Below are positions 10,101 to 18,477 of a stretch of 64,000 nt of DNA, piece after piece. The notes under the pieces are model-generated. The model was not told the DNA's origin. It saw nothing but the letters and a program-made list of their open reading frames with translations, and did not search any database. The DNA comes from Mycobacterium sp. MFM001 (GTDB lineage: Bacteria; Actinomycetota; Actinomycetes; Mycobacteriales; Mycobacteriaceae), in the NCBI RefSeq assembly GCF_003402475.1, contig NZ_BFAB01000005.1:284735-348734 (forward strand). The letters run 5' to 3'. How positions within the stretch are numbered: position 1 is the stretch's first letter; every line of letters starts with the position of its first letter. The position numbers were made by a program, and so were the translations under genes.

Positions 10101-10512
10101 CAGTGGCGATGTCCAGTTCCGCGGCGGCCTCGGCGAAGCGCACCGCCCCGTACAGGCCGTTGTGATCGGTCAGCGCGATGGCGCGCAGATCCAGCCGCGC
10201 CGCCTCCTCGACCAGTTCCTCCGGCGTGCTGGCCCCGTCGAGGAAGCTGTATGCCGAATGCGCGTGCAACTCGGCATAGGCGACCGATGAGCGGACCGGC
10301 CGGTTGTCTCCCGGTGGCTGATACCGTCCGCGCCGGCGTGACCGAGGGCCGTCGTCCGGCGGCTCGGCGGCAACCGGCATGTTGGCCCGGCGGGGTTTGT
10401 CGCGCGGCGACCCGCTGCGCCCGGCTCCGCCGCGCTTGCGATCGCCGCGGGGTTTGCCGTCGAGCACCCGCTCCATTTCCGCCCAACTCGGCGGGCCGTT
10501 TCCCCAGCCCAC
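7168..10512 (-). CDS. dnaE2: Error-prone DNA polymerase DnaE2
   Basis: An 1114-residue C-family polymerase, the catalytic subunit of the mycobacterial SOS mutasome. It works with ImuA' and ImuB, both encoded at 19420-21630. An N-terminal PHP domain begins at AELHAHSAYSFLDGAS. The palm carries the catalytic acidic triplet in PDIDIDIES, and an OB-fold region is near the C-terminus. The open frame could begin at 10581, but that start would place coding sequence across the LexA box. The GTG at 10512 gives the M. tuberculosis N-terminus (VGWGNGPPSW) and has a TACGAT -10 element (10519-10524) 6 nt upstream, which indicates leaderless translation. Expression should be LexA-repressed and induced by DNA damage, adding mutagenic lesion bypass. 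Confidence 0.95.
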   Translation of the reverse strand: MGWGNGPPSWAEMERVLDGKPRGDRKRGGAGRSGSPRDKPRRANMPVAAEPPDDGPRSRRRGRYQPPGDNRPVRSSVAYAELHAHSAYSFLDGASTPEELVEEAARLDLRAIALTDHNGLYGAVRFAEAAAELDIATVFGAELSLGSGARTEAPDPPGPHLLVLARGAEGYRRLSRQLTAAHLAGGEKGKPRFDFDALTDAAGGHWHILTGCRKGHVRQALYARGPEAAADALADLVDRFGADRVSIELTHHGQPIDDERNAALAALAPRFGVSVIATTGAHFAEPSRARLAMAMGAIRARQSLDEAAGWLAPLGGSHLRSGEEMARLFAWHPEAVSAAAELGEQCAFGLALIAPQLPPFDVPPGHSEDSWLRQLTLAGARDRYGPPERARKAYAQIDHELKVIEQLKFPGYFLVVHDITRFCRENNILCQGRGSAANSAVCYALGVTAVDPVANELLFERFLSPVRDGPPDIDIDIESDQREKVIQYVYDKYGRDYAAQVANVITYRGRIAVRDMARALGFSQGQQDAWSKQISRWNGLADSPDVEDIPEQVIELATQIANLPRHMGIHSGGMVICDRPIADVCPVEWARMENRSVLQWDKDDCAAIGLVKFDLLGLGMLSALHYAIDLVAEHKGIDVDLAKLDLSEPAVYEMLQRADSVGVFQVESRAQMATLPRLKPREFYDLVVEVALIRPGPIQGGSVHPYIRRRNEVDRVVYDHPSMETALRKTLGVPLFQEQLMQLAVDCAGFSAAEADQLRRAMGSKRSAERMQRLRGRFYDGMRALHGADDAVIDRVYEKLEAFANFGFPESHALSFASLVFYSSWFKLHHPAAFCAALLRAQPMGFYSPQSLVADARRHGVAVHGPDVNASLAHATLENAGTEVRLGLGSIRHIGDDLAEKLVEERKANGPFASLLDLTGRIQLSVPQTEVLATAGALACFGMSRREALWAAGAAATQRPDRLPGVGSSSHIPSLPGMSELELAAADVWATGISPDSYPTQFLREDLDAMGVVPAEKLIEVPDGDRVLIAGAVTHRQRPATAQGVTFLNLEDETGMVNVLCTPGVWSRHRKLAQTASALVVRGQVQNASGAVTVVAERLGKLTLRMASKSRDFR

Positions 10513-10524
10513 CTGAACATCGTA

Positions 10525-10540
10525 TCGAACTGACGTTCGA
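10525..10540. promoter_or_regulatory. LexA/SOS box upstream of dnaE2
   Basis: TCGAAC-TGAC-GTTCGA is a perfect match to the mycobacterial SOS box (TCGAAC N4 GTTCGA). It starts 12 nt upstream of the dnaE2 GTG and abuts the -10 hexamer, so bound LexA would block RNA polymerase. Confidence 0.93.
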
Positions 10541-10617
10541 TACGATGTCGAACGTCGACTTGTTGGGGAGATCGCGGGCAAATCGGCGCAACAAGTCGAC
10601 GCTCGGCGCCGAAGAGG

Positions 10618-11484
10618 TTAGGCGCGACGGGCCACGATCACCGGCGTGCGGGATGCCTGCACCACCGCCAGGCTGACCGACCCGAGCAGCATTCCCGCGA
10701 AGCCGCCCCGGCCGTGGCTGCCCACCACAACCAGCTGCGCCGAGTGCGACTGTTCGATCAGCTGATCGGCAGGCCGGTCGCCGACCACCACCCGGCGCAC
10801 CGCGACATCGGGATAGCGCTCCTGCCAGCCCGCCAGCTGCTCGGCGAGCACCCGCTCCCCGCCGGCTTGCATGCTGGCGAGATCGATCCCGGGCACGTCG
10901 AACAATCCCGTGTCATGCCAGGCGTACACGGCGACGAGCTCCACGCCCCGCAACGAGGCCTCCTCGAAGGCGAGCGCCGTCGCGGCATCGGAGACCGGCG
11001 AACCGTCGACGCCCACCACCACTGGGGAGTTGGCCGGGTGAGTCGCCGGGTCTTCGTCGTGGATGACCGCCACCGGGCAGTGCGCATGGCGGACCAGGTT
11101 GGCGCTGACCGAGCCCAGCAGAGTGCGTCGCAACCAGCCGTGCCCCCGGCAGCCGACGACGACCATTGCGGCTTCCTTGCTCAGGTCCACCAGCGTGGGA
11201 ACGGTGTGCCCGACCACGGTCTCGGCGCCAACCTGCGGCGGGCCGGCCGCGCTCTGCTCGACGATCCCGGACGCCTCCTCAAGGTGGCGCTGCCCCTGCT
11301 CCTCCTGCCACTGCATGTAGCCCGGCGGCATCGGAGTCTCGGGAAACGTCATCACGACGGGCGGGGCGAGCACATGAACCAAGCTGAGTGGAACGCCACG
11401 CATGGCTGCATCGCGAGCCGCCCAGTCCACCGCCACTTTCGACGACGGCGATCCGTCCACACCGACCACGATTCCGCGACGCAT
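10618..11484 (-). CDS. Tandem-domain universal stress protein (Rv2623-like)
   Basis: A 288-residue protein with two USP domains in tandem. The first begins [20 protein letters not shown] and the second [21 protein letters not shown]. Each ends in the G-x2-G-x9-G-(S/T) ATP-binding motif ([17 protein letters not shown] and [17 protein letters not shown]). Overall it is very close to Rv2623 of M. tuberculosis, an ATP-binding regulator of growth in dormancy. I chose the ATG at 11484, not 11520, because an AGGTGAG Shine-Dalgarno precedes it. It lies between dnaE2 and otsB2, where M. tuberculosis has the TAG synthase Rv3371. I see no DosR box in the short upstream region. Confidence 0.92.
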   Translation of the reverse strand: MRRGIVVGVDGSPSSKVAVDWAARDAAMRGVPLSLVHVLAPPVVMTFPETPMPPGYMQWQEEQGQRHLEEASGIVEQSAAGPPQVGAETVVGHTVPTLVDLSKEAAMVVVGCRGHGWLRRTLLGSVSANLVRHAHCPVAVIHDEDPATHPANSPVVVGVDGSPVSDAATALAFEEASLRGVELVAVYAWHDTGLFDVPGIDLASMQAGGERVLAEQLAGWQERYPDVAVRRVVVGDRPADQLIEQSHSAQLVVVGSHGRGGFAGMLLGSVSLAVVQASRTPVIVARRA

Positions 11485-11534
11485 CTGCTCACCTGCTCCC
11501 ACGCTAAATCGCCGGCGCACTTAATGTCATTGGC

Positions 11535-12641
11535 ATGTCGGTCATCATCGACCCGCGTCGCCACGACGCGGTGCTGTTCGACCTGAACGATCCGTCGACC
11601 GACGCGTTAACCGAGAGACTGCGCGACGCCGGTGTCGCCGCCGAGCCCGTCGGGTCGGCGGTGCGGCCGGGCCGGTGCGCCGTCGTCACCGCAACCGCGG
11701 ACGGTGTCGCTGCCGCGCGGGCCGGCGGATTCGCGCTGGTCATCGGGGTCGATGCGACGGGATCCGGTGACGAACTGCGCCGTCGGGGGGCCGACGCGGT
11801 GGTCGCCGATCTGCGCGACGTGCAGGTGCGCACCGGGGATCGCCGCATGTCGGAGCTGCCCGACGGCATGCAGGCACTCGACGTGGCCGCCGCCGGCCGG
11901 CCCGCGGTGTTCTTCGACTTCGACGGCACGCTTTCGGAGATCGTCGACAACCCCGACTCGGCCCGGCTGGCCGACGGCGCGGCCGCCGCGCTGACGTCGC
12001 TGACGGCGCGGTGCCCGGTTGCGATACTGTCCGGCCGCGACCTCGCTGACGTCCGCGAGCGGATCGGGCTGCCCGGCATCTGGTATGCGGGCAGCCACGG
12101 TTTCGAGCTGACCGGGCCCGACGGCGAACACCACCACAACGAAGAAGCGGCGGCCGCGATCCCGGTGCTCGAGCAGGCCGCCGAGCAGTTGCGCGACCAG
12201 CTGCGGCAGATCACCGGAGTTGCGGTGGAACACAAGCGCTTTGGTGTGGCCGTGCATTACCGCAACGCCGAACGTGACCGGGTCGGCGAGGTGACCGCGG
12301 CGGTGCGAGCAGCCGGTCAGCGCAGCAAGCTTCGGGTGACCACCGGGCGTGAGGTCATCGAGCTTCGCCCAAACGTCGACTGGGACAAGGGAAAGACGCT
12401 GCGCTGGGTGCTTGACCACATCCGCGACGTCGAAGACGGTGGCCTGCTACCGATCTACCTCGGCGACGACATCACCGACGAGGACGCGTTCGACGCGGTG
12501 CGCGACGACGGCATCGGAATCGTGGTGCGCCACACCGAAGATGGGGATCGCGCCACCGCCGCGGGCTATGCGCTGGACAGCCCGGCCCGGGTCGTCGCAT
12601 TCACCGAGCAACTGGCAAGCCAGATAGGACAACATCGATGA
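11535..12641 (+). CDS. otsB2: Trehalose-6-phosphate phosphatase (OtsB2-like)
   Basis: A 368-residue HAD phosphatase that removes phosphate from trehalose 6-phosphate, the last step of the OtsAB trehalose pathway. It is essential in M. tuberculosis. HAD motif I (FFDFDGTLSE, Asp128 and Asp130) and motif IV (GDDITDEDAFDAV) are intact, with the LSGRD motif II between. The first ~115 residues form the extra N-terminal domain typical of mycobacterial OtsB2. A TAATGT -10 element (11522-11527) lies 7 nt before the ATG, suggesting leaderless translation. The stop overlaps the start of the following lipoprotein gene by 4 nt (ATGA), so the two are coupled. Confidence 0.94.
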   Translation: MSVIIDPRRHDAVLFDLNDPSTDALTERLRDAGVAAEPVGSAVRPGRCAVVTATADGVAAARAGGFALVIGVDATGSGDELRRRGADAVVADLRDVQVRTGDRRMSELPDGMQALDVAAAGRPAVFFDFDGTLSEIVDNPDSARLADGAAAALTSLTARCPVAILSGRDLADVRERIGLPGIWYAGSHGFELTGPDGEHHHNEEAAAAIPVLEQAAEQLRDQLRQITGVAVEHKRFGVAVHYRNAERDRVGEVTAAVRAAGQRSKLRVTTGREVIELRPNVDWDKGKTLRWVLDHIRDVEDGGLLPIYLGDDITDEDAFDAVRDDGIGIVVRHTEDGDRATAAGYALDSPARVVAFTEQLASQIGQHR

Positions 12642-13795
12642 CGACATTGATCCGGCGGTTGGGTTACCTGCTGTGCACACTCACCGTCGTCGTGGCGGGC
12701 TGCACGTCGGAAAGCCAGGCTCCCACTCCGCCGTCGTCCGCCGACCCGGTCAAGGCCCAGGCGGTCCTGAAGATCGTCCGCGACACGATGGCGCAGGCTC
12801 ATCTGAAAGCGGCGCTTGTCCGGGTCACGGTGGACGGCAAGGAGATTGTCACCCAGGCGCTCGGCGACTCGATGACCGGCGTGCCCGCGACCACGAGCAT
12901 GTTTTTCCGCAACGGCACGGTGGCGATGTCCTACGTCTCCACGCTGCTGCTCAAACTCGTCGACGAGAAGAAGCTGCGGCTGGACGACAAGCTGTCCACC
13001 TGGCTGCCCGACGTCCCGAACGCCGACCGGGTGACGCTGCGTCAGTTGGCACACATGACGTCGGGCTACCAGGACTACGTGAACGACGAATTCACTGCGG
13101 CCCGCGACGCCGACCCGTTCCGGCAGTGGACGCCCGAGGAGCTGCTCGGGTATGCGGTGCACAAGCCGTTGCTCTACGAGCCGGGAACCAATTGGAACTA
13201 CGCCCGCACCAACTATGTGCTGCTCGGCCTGGCGTTGGAGAAGGCCACCGGCGTGGAACTACCGAAGCTCTTAGCCGACAAGGTGCTTGGGCCGCTGGCA
13301 CTGATCAACACGGCCAACACGTATACCCCGCAGATCCCGGTGCCGACTCTGCATGCGTTCACCTCGGAGCGCCGCCGAGCGCTCAAGATCCCGCCCGGCA
13401 CACCGTTTTACGAAGACGCCACGTTCTGGAATCCGTCCTGGATGATGCCCCGCGGCGCGGTCCAGACCACCAACATCTACGACCTCGAAGCCACCGCGGT
13501 GGGCATCGGCTCGGGCAAGCTGTTATCGCCCGAGTCGTACAAGGCGATGGTGACACCGGATCACGGCTACGGACTGGGGATCGTCATCTCCGGCAATTGG
13601 CTGCTGCAGAATCCGATGTCCGCCGGCGTGTCCGCGGTCGAGGCCTACCTGCCGTCGCAGAAGATCGCGATCGCGGTTGCAGTCACCTACGCGCCCACGG
13701 CGTTTGACGACCAAGGCAACTACCGCAACGAGGCCGAAACGCTGTTTGCGAAGGTCGGCGCCGAACTGGCGCCCAATGACGCGCCGCCGGAGTAA
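12638..13795 (+). CDS. Serine beta-lactamase/DD-peptidase-like lipoprotein with degenerate active site
   Basis: A 385-residue exported protein. A type II signal peptide with lipobox VVAGC makes Cys22 the lipid anchor. The body is a beta-lactamase/R61 carboxypeptidase-type fold, recognisable from LLLKLVDEKKLRLDDKLSTW and LRQLAHMTSGYQDY. The catalytic motifs are altered. Where the family has S-x-x-K this protein reads GTVAM (Thr94, Met97). Where it has Y-x-N it reads YAR (Tyr188 to Arg190). The usual HTG/KTG triad is not evident. It is therefore probably not a classical serine hydrolase and may be a binding protein or a divergent enzyme. Its start overlaps the otsB2 stop, implying co-expression with trehalose synthesis. 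Confidence 0.8.
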   Translation: MTTLIRRLGYLLCTLTVVVAGCTSESQAPTPPSSADPVKAQAVLKIVRDTMAQAHLKAALVRVTVDGKEIVTQALGDSMTGVPATTSMFFRNGTVAMSYVSTLLLKLVDEKKLRLDDKLSTWLPDVPNADRVTLRQLAHMTSGYQDYVNDEFTAARDADPFRQWTPEELLGYAVHKPLLYEPGTNWNYARTNYVLLGLALEKATGVELPKLLADKVLGPLALINTANTYTPQIPVPTLHAFTSERRRALKIPPGTPFYEDATFWNPSWMMPRGAVQTTNIYDLEATAVGIGSGKLLSPESYKAMVTPDHGYGLGIVISGNWLLQNPMSAGVSAVEAYLPSQKIAIAVAVTYAPTAFDDQGNYRNEAETLFAKVGAELAPNDAPPE

Positions 13796-14017
13796 TCAGC
13801 TGTCTTCGTCTTCCTCGTCCTCTTTGTCCTCGTCTTTGGGCTTGTCGCCGTCTTCGGCCTGCCCTACCTCGAGGGTGGCCCAATGACTGGGCGAGATGAG
13901 GACGGACCACTTTCCGGCCTCGCGCCCCATTTTGAGGACGCCGTTTTCGACTTCCCACTTGGTGCTGTCGTCGTAGTCGGTCTCTTGACCGTCGCTGTAG
14001 GTGAGTTTGAACGCCAT
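13796..14017 (-). CDS. Hypothetical small acidic protein
   Basis: A 73-residue protein beginning MAFKLTYSDGQETDYDDS. The frame is open six codons further, to 14035, but the ATG at 14017 gives a compact start. The first ~50 residues look like a small beta-rich domain. The last ~20 are almost all Asp, Glu and Lys (DKPKDEDKEDEEDEDS). I do not recognise the family. The stop codon directly abuts the stop of the convergent lipoprotein gene. Confidence 0.6.
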   Translation of the reverse strand: MAFKLTYSDGQETDYDDSTKWEVENGVLKMGREAGKWSVLISPSHWATLEVGQAEDGDKPKDEDKEDEEDEDS

Positions 14018-14046
14018 GGCCGCAGAATGCCGCAATGACGCCCTCG

Positions 14047-14919
14047 TTAAACCTCGGTGTATTCCACCTCGCCGTCTTCGAGCACCAGCCGCGCGTCGCT
14101 CCCATCAGGTGCGGCGGCCTCGGTGCGGAACACCGCCTTGCCGGGTTCGGTGCGCCAGATCAAGGTGGTCAGCGTCTCGCCCGGGAAGACCGGCTTGGTG
14201 AACCGTGCGCTGATCGAGGTGATCGCGGCCGCGTCGCCCTTGCCGAGCTCGGCGACCAGCGCGCGACCCGACACCCCATACGTGCACAACCCATGCATGA
14301 TCGGCTTGGGAAAGCCGGCCAGCTCCCGGGCGAACCACGGGTCGCTGTGCAACGGGTTGCGATCGCCGGAGAGCCGATAAATCAGCGGCTGATCTTCCCG
14401 GGTGGGCAACGGGATTCGGGCGTCGGGCTCGCGGTCGGGGATTTCGGGCGCGGCCGGCCGCTGTCCCGGCTCGCCGCCGAAGCCGCCTTCGCCGCGGATG
14501 ACGAGCGTCGTGAGCGTCTCAGCGACCAGCGTCCCCGAATCGGGGTCGGTGCCGCGGCCGCGCAGCACGACGATGGCGTTCTTGCCCTCGCCCTTGTCCT
14601 GGATGTCAGCCACCTCGGTGACCACCGACAGCTTGCCCGCCGGCGGCAACGGTGTGTGCAGCCGAATGCCCTGCGAACCGTGTAAGAGCATGGCCCAGTT
14701 GAACGTTCCGATCTTGGCGGCCGCCCCGAATGCGGGACAGCAGATCACCGCATAGGTCGGCAGCACCTGCTGGGTGATGCCGTGGCTGTTCTCGGTGGTG
14801 AAGGACAGGTCGGCGGTGCCGGCGCCGACACCGAGCGCATAGAGCAGGGTGTCGCGGTCGGTCCACTCGAACAGCATCGGCTCGGTTGTCGCGCCGACAG
14901 CCTTGGGATCGATCGCCAT
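14047..14919 (-). CDS. htdY: 3-hydroxyacyl-thioester dehydratase HtdY (MaoC hot-dog hydratase)
   Basis: A 290-residue double hot-dog fold hydratase, the same length as Rv3389c. The hydratase-2 motif is intact (YRLSGDRNPLHSDPWFA near residues 188-204). The Asp and His in it are the catalytic pair of MaoC enzymes, which hydrate trans-2-enoyl-CoA to (R)-3-hydroxyacyl-CoA. The open frame runs on to 15618, but that part is antisense to lpqD. The ATG at 14919 has an AGGAG Shine-Dalgarno 7 nt upstream. It is divergent from lpqD and close to acrA1, as in M. tuberculosis, suggesting a role in fatty-acid or mycolate metabolism. Confidence 0.92.
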   Translation of the reverse strand: MAIDPKAVGATTEPMLFEWTDRDTLLYALGVGAGTADLSFTTENSHGITQQVLPTYAVICCPAFGAAAKIGTFNWAMLLHGSQGIRLHTPLPPAGKLSVVTEVADIQDKGEGKNAIVVLRGRGTDPDSGTLVAETLTTLVIRGEGGFGGEPGQRPAAPEIPDREPDARIPLPTREDQPLIYRLSGDRNPLHSDPWFARELAGFPKPIMHGLCTYGVSGRALVAELGKGDAAAITSISARFTKPVFPGETLTTLIWRTEPGKAVFRTEAAAPDGSDARLVLEDGEVEYTEV

Positions 14920-15006
14920 CCGGGTCTCCTCTCGATCGGGTTCAGCGGCGTGGCCATTCCAGCCAAATTCACCACACTGAAGCCTCCGACAAGGCAGGCT
15001 ATCGCC

Positions 15007-15714
15007 ATGCCGAACCGCACCCTTATCTGGAAGGCTCTCGCCGCGCTTGTCGTGGGGATAACCGTCGGCGCCTGCTCGGGTGGCACACCGCACGTGCGCA
15101 GCATCACCCTGACCTTCGTCCGGCACGCCGAGTCCGAGGCCAACGCCGACGGAATGATCAACACCGAGGTGCCCGGGCCGGGTCTTACCGAACAGGGCGA
15201 GGGGCAGGCCGAGCAGCTCGCCCGTCAGCTGGCGCGCAACAAATACGACGGCGTGTACGCGTCGACAATGATCCGCACCCAGCAGACCGCGGCGCCGTTG
15301 GCCAAACAACTCCACGAGCAGGTCCAGATCCTGCCCGGCCTGCGTGAAATCGACGCGGGTTGGTACGACAACACCCGCTCGGACCGGGCCAGCCAGACCT
15401 ATCTGTTGGCTCCCGCCGATTGGCTGAACGGCGACATCCAGGACGCCATCCCGGGCTCGATCAGCGGGAAAAAATTCAACGACCAGTTCAGTGCTGCCGT
15501 CCAGAAGATCTACGACAGCGGCGACAACAAGCCGATCGCGTTCTCGCACGGCACCGCGATCGCGTACTGGACGCTGATGAATGTGAAGAACCCCAACGAC
15601 AGCCTCGCCAAGACCCATCCGCTGCCCAACACGGGGCGGGTGGTCGTCACCGGCAGCCCCGCGATGGGGTGGACGCTGGTGGACTGGGACGGCATCCGGG
15701 ACTTCCGCTACTAG
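15007..15714 (+). CDS. lpqD: Histidine phosphatase/phosphoglycerate-mutase-like lipoprotein LpqD
   Basis: A 235-residue exported lipoprotein with a lipobox at TVGAC and a short linker. A histidine phosphatase domain follows, with the catalytic RHAE motif (TFVRHAESEAN), the Tyr-x-Ser/Arg strand (GVYASTMIRTQQTA), an acidic E (LREIDAGWYDN) and the second His in AFSHGTAI. The family dephosphorylates small molecules or proteins. The substrate of LpqD is unknown. The length matches Rv3390. The ATG at 15007 was chosen because upstream frame is antisense to htdY and the signal peptide starts here. Confidence 0.9.
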   Translation: MPNRTLIWKALAALVVGITVGACSGGTPHVRSITLTFVRHAESEANADGMINTEVPGPGLTEQGEGQAEQLARQLARNKYDGVYASTMIRTQQTAAPLAKQLHEQVQILPGLREIDAGWYDNTRSDRASQTYLLAPADWLNGDIQDAIPGSISGKKFNDQFSAAVQKIYDSGDNKPIAFSHGTAIAYWTLMNVKNPNDSLAKTHPLPNTGRVVVTGSPAMGWTLVDWDGIRDFRY

Positions 15715-15779
15715 TTACGCGGATCGATCGCGTCACACGGCATTGACGGTTGCCGGTACCAGCGGTCACGATTGCATGC

Positions 15780-17783
15780 ATGCGCTATGTCGTTACCGGC
15801 GGTACCGGGTTTATCGGGCGCCGAGTGGTGTCACGTCTGCTGGCCGTCGAGCCCGACGCCGAAGTGTGGGTGCTGGTCCGCCGCGGGTCGGTGGGCCGCT
15901 TCGAACAGCTGGCCGCTGAGTGGGGTGAACGGGCAAAACCGCTGGTCGGCGACCTGACCGCGGCGGATCTGGGGTTGACCGACGAGGCCGTGGCCGAGCT
16001 CGGCGACGTCGCTCATGTGGTGCACTGCGCGGCGGTGTACGACATCACCGCGTCCGACGCCGAGCAGCGCAGCGCCAACGTCGACGGCACCCGCGCCGTG
16101 ATCGAGCTGGCACGGCGGCTGGACGCGACGCTGCACCACGTGTCGTCGATCGCGGTGGCCGGCAACTTCCGCGGCGAGTACACCGAGGCCGATTTCGACG
16201 TCGGCCAGGAGCTGCCGACGCCGTATCACCAGACCAAGTTCGAAGCCGAGCAGCTGGTGCGTTCGGCGTCGGGGTTGCGGTATCGCGTGTACCGGCCGGC
16301 GGTGGTGGTCGGTGATTCGCGCACCGGCGAGATGGACAAGATCGACGGCCCGTACTACTTCTTTCCGGTCTTGGCTCGGTTGGCTGTCTTGCCCCGGTTC
16401 ACCCCGATCATGTTGCCCGACACCGGACGCACCAACATCGTGCCGGTCGACTACGTGGTCAACGCGCTGGTCTGGCTGATGCACGCCGACGGACGAGACG
16501 GCCAGACGTTCCACCTGACTGCACCGAAAACCATTGGGCTGCGTGGTATTTACCGCGGTATCGCCGCCGAGGCGGGATTGCCGGCGCTGCGCGGGTCGCT
16601 GCCGCGTTCGGTCGCCGCGCCGGTGCTGCGGGTGCGCGGCCGGGCGAAGGTGTGGCGCAACATGGCGGCCACCCAGCTGGGGATTCCCGCCGAAGTTCTC
16701 GACGTCGTCGACCTGGCGCCCACTTTTGTTTCCGACGAGACACGGAAAGCGTTGCGCGGCAGTGGGATCGACGTTCCGGAGTTCGCGTCCTACGCGCCGC
16801 GGCTGTGGCGGTATTGGGCCGAGCATCTGGACCCGGACCGGGCCCGTCGCGGCGATCCGCTGGCAGGCAAGCACGTCATCATCACCGGCGCGTCCAGCGG
16901 GATCGGGCGGGCCTCGGCAATCGCGGTGGCCGAGCGGGGTGCGACGGTGTTCGCCCTGGCCCGCAACGGCGAGGCGCTCGACGATCTGGTCGCCGAGATC
17001 CGCGCGGCCGGCGGCCAGGCCTACGCGTTTACTTGCGACGTCACCGATTCGGCGTCGGTGGAGCACACTGTCAAGGACATCCTGGGACGGTTCGACCATG
17101 TCGATTATCTGGTCAACAATGCCGGCCGGTCGATCCGCCGGTCGGTGGTCAATTCCGTTGACCGCCTGCATGACTACGAGCGGGTGATGGCGGTCAATTA
17201 CTTCGGCGCGGTGCGGATGGTGCTGGCGCTGTTGCCGCACTGGAGGGAGCGGCGGTTCGGTCACGTCGTCAACGTGTCCAGCGCCGGGGTGCAGGCTCGC
17301 AGCCCCAAGTACAGCTCGTATCTGCCGTCGAAGGCGGCGCTGGATGCGTTCGCCGAGGTGGTGTCGAGCGAGACGCTGTCGGATCACATCACGTTCACCA
17401 ACATCCACATGCCGCTGGTGCGCACGCCGATGATTGCGCCGTCGCGACGGCTCAACCCGATGCGCGCGATCAGCCCCGAGCATGCGGCGGCCATGGTGGT
17501 GCGCGGCCTGATCGAAAAGCCGGCGCGCATCGACACGCCGCTGGGCACGCTGGCCGAGGCCGGCAACTACTTCACGCCCAAGCTGTCGCGGCGGATCCTG
17601 CATCAGCTGTATCTCGGCTACCCGGATTCGGCGGCCGCGTTGGGTATCGAGCCCGCGGATTCTGTTGCGCCGCAGTCGTCGTCGCGGCGACGGCCGAAAC
17701 GTCCGGTGCGCGCTGTCACTCGGGTGCGGGTACCGCGACCGGTGCGACGGGCGGTGCGTTTGGTACCCGGGGTGCATTGGTAA
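15780..17783 (+). CDS. acrA1: AcrA1, two-domain SDR with fatty acyl-CoA reductase role
   Basis: A 667-residue protein built of two Rossmann domains. Residues 1 to about 340 are an extended-SDR/reductase module (VTGGTGFIGRRVV at the N-terminus, catalytic YHQTK). Residues from about 361 are a classical SDR with TGASSGIGRAS, NNAG and YSSYLPSKAAL. The architecture and position equal Rv3391, annotated as a multifunctional enzyme with acyl-CoA reductase activity, and probably make fatty aldehydes or alcohols for wax or mycolate-type lipids. The C-terminal ~40 residues are Arg/Pro-rich and basic. The ATG at 15780 was preferred over 15750 because it directly precedes the Rossmann motif. Confidence 0.9.
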   Translation: MRYVVTGGTGFIGRRVVSRLLAVEPDAEVWVLVRRGSVGRFEQLAAEWGERAKPLVGDLTAADLGLTDEAVAELGDVAHVVHCAAVYDITASDAEQRSANVDGTRAVIELARRLDATLHHVSSIAVAGNFRGEYTEADFDVGQELPTPYHQTKFEAEQLVRSASGLRYRVYRPAVVVGDSRTGEMDKIDGPYYFFPVLARLAVLPRFTPIMLPDTGRTNIVPVDYVVNALVWLMHADGRDGQTFHLTAPKTIGLRGIYRGIAAEAGLPALRGSLPRSVAAPVLRVRGRAKVWRNMAATQLGIPAEVLDVVDLAPTFVSDETRKALRGSGIDVPEFASYAPRLWRYWAEHLDPDRARRGDPLAGKHVIITGASSGIGRASAIAVAERGATVFALARNGEALDDLVAEIRAAGGQAYAFTCDVTDSASVEHTVKDILGRFDHVDYLVNNAGRSIRRSVVNSVDRLHDYERVMAVNYFGAVRMVLALLPHWRERRFGHVVNVSSAGVQARSPKYSSYLPSKAALDAFAEVVSSETLSDHITFTNIHMPLVRTPMIAPSRRLNPMRAISPEHAAAMVVRGLIEKPARIDTPLGTLAEAGNYFTPKLSRRILHQLYLGYPDSAAALGIEPADSVAPQSSSRRRPKRPVRAVTRVRVPRPVRRAVRLVPGVHW

Positions 17784-17793
17784 TCCCCTTGGC

Positions 17794-18477
17794 GTGACCG
17801 CTGAGCTGTTGGCCGCGGCCGGCGTGTGCGTGATGCCACCCGTCGACGTCGCGCGCGGCCTCGGCGTCGACGAGGACGGGTGGACCGGATTCGCCGCGCA
17901 TTGGGAGGAGTTGGCGCCGGATCCTTATGCGGCCGAGTTGGGCATTCGGCGGCTGCGCCGCTATGGCCATTACACGGTCGCCGACGGCGTCGCGACGCGG
18001 ATGCCCACCGGCGCGTTCGTGCAACCGCAGGACTCGAACCCGCTCTATGTCGAGCGGGATCGCCACTTCGAGCCGCTGACTGAAGCGTTCGCCAGCGATC
18101 CGGTGTTGCGGCGGCTACTGAGGTTGCTGGGCCGGTTCGCGACGGCCCTTGACGACGTTGCGCAGTGGACCGTCAAGGTGCACCCGTTCCGGGTCGTCGC
18201 ATTGGCGGGCGCCGATGGTCGGCCGACCCCCGAGGGGCTGCACCACGACGGCGTCACGCTGGTCACCTCGCTGCTGATCGACCGGCGCAATGCCGTGGGC
18301 GGCGAGAGCACGGTGTTCGACCTTGCGGGCCGGCGGCTGCTGACGACGACACTGTCGGAGCGGGGCACGCTGCTGTTGGGCGACGATCGTCGCACCGTGC
18401 ACGGCGTCTCGCCGATCCGGCCAGTTGACGAGTCAGCGCCCGCGTTGCGCGACGTTCTGGTAATCACGTTCGCGTGA
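17794..18477 (+). CDS. 2-oxoglutarate/Fe(II) dioxygenase of the 2OG-Fe_Oxy_2 family
   Basis: A 227-residue protein with the iron-binding facial triad of 2OG oxygenases. His150 or His151 and Asp152 lie in LHHDGV, and the distal His203 in TVHGVSPI. The region ESTVFDLAGRRLL between them is typical of the family that includes the amino-acid hydroxylase IDO (isoleucine 4-hydroxylase). It may hydroxylate a free amino acid, but no substrate can be assigned. The GTG at 17794 comes 10 nt after the acrA1 stop. The open frame further upstream runs across acrA1 and was rejected. The stop overlaps the iunH start by 4 nt (GTGA), so the two are coupled. Confidence 0.78.
   Translation: MTAELLAAAGVCVMPPVDVARGLGVDEDGWTGFAAHWEELAPDPYAAELGIRRLRRYGHYTVADGVATRMPTGAFVQPQDSNPLYVERDRHFEPLTEAFASDPVLRRLLRLLGRFATALDDVAQWTVKVHPFRVVALAGADGRPTPEGLHHDGVTLVTSLLIDRRNAVGGESTVFDLAGRRLLTTTLSERGTLLLGDDRRTVHGVSPIRPVDESAPALRDVLVITFA

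Noticed and set aside
10513..10581. N-terminal extension of dnaE2 to 10581
   Set aside because: It would be coded across the perfect LexA box and the -10 element. The GTG at 10512 matches the known N-terminus.
14920..15618. Upstream half of the 523-codon frame containing htdY
   Set aside because: It is antisense to lpqD and shows no family similarity. HtdY has its usual 290 residues from 14919.
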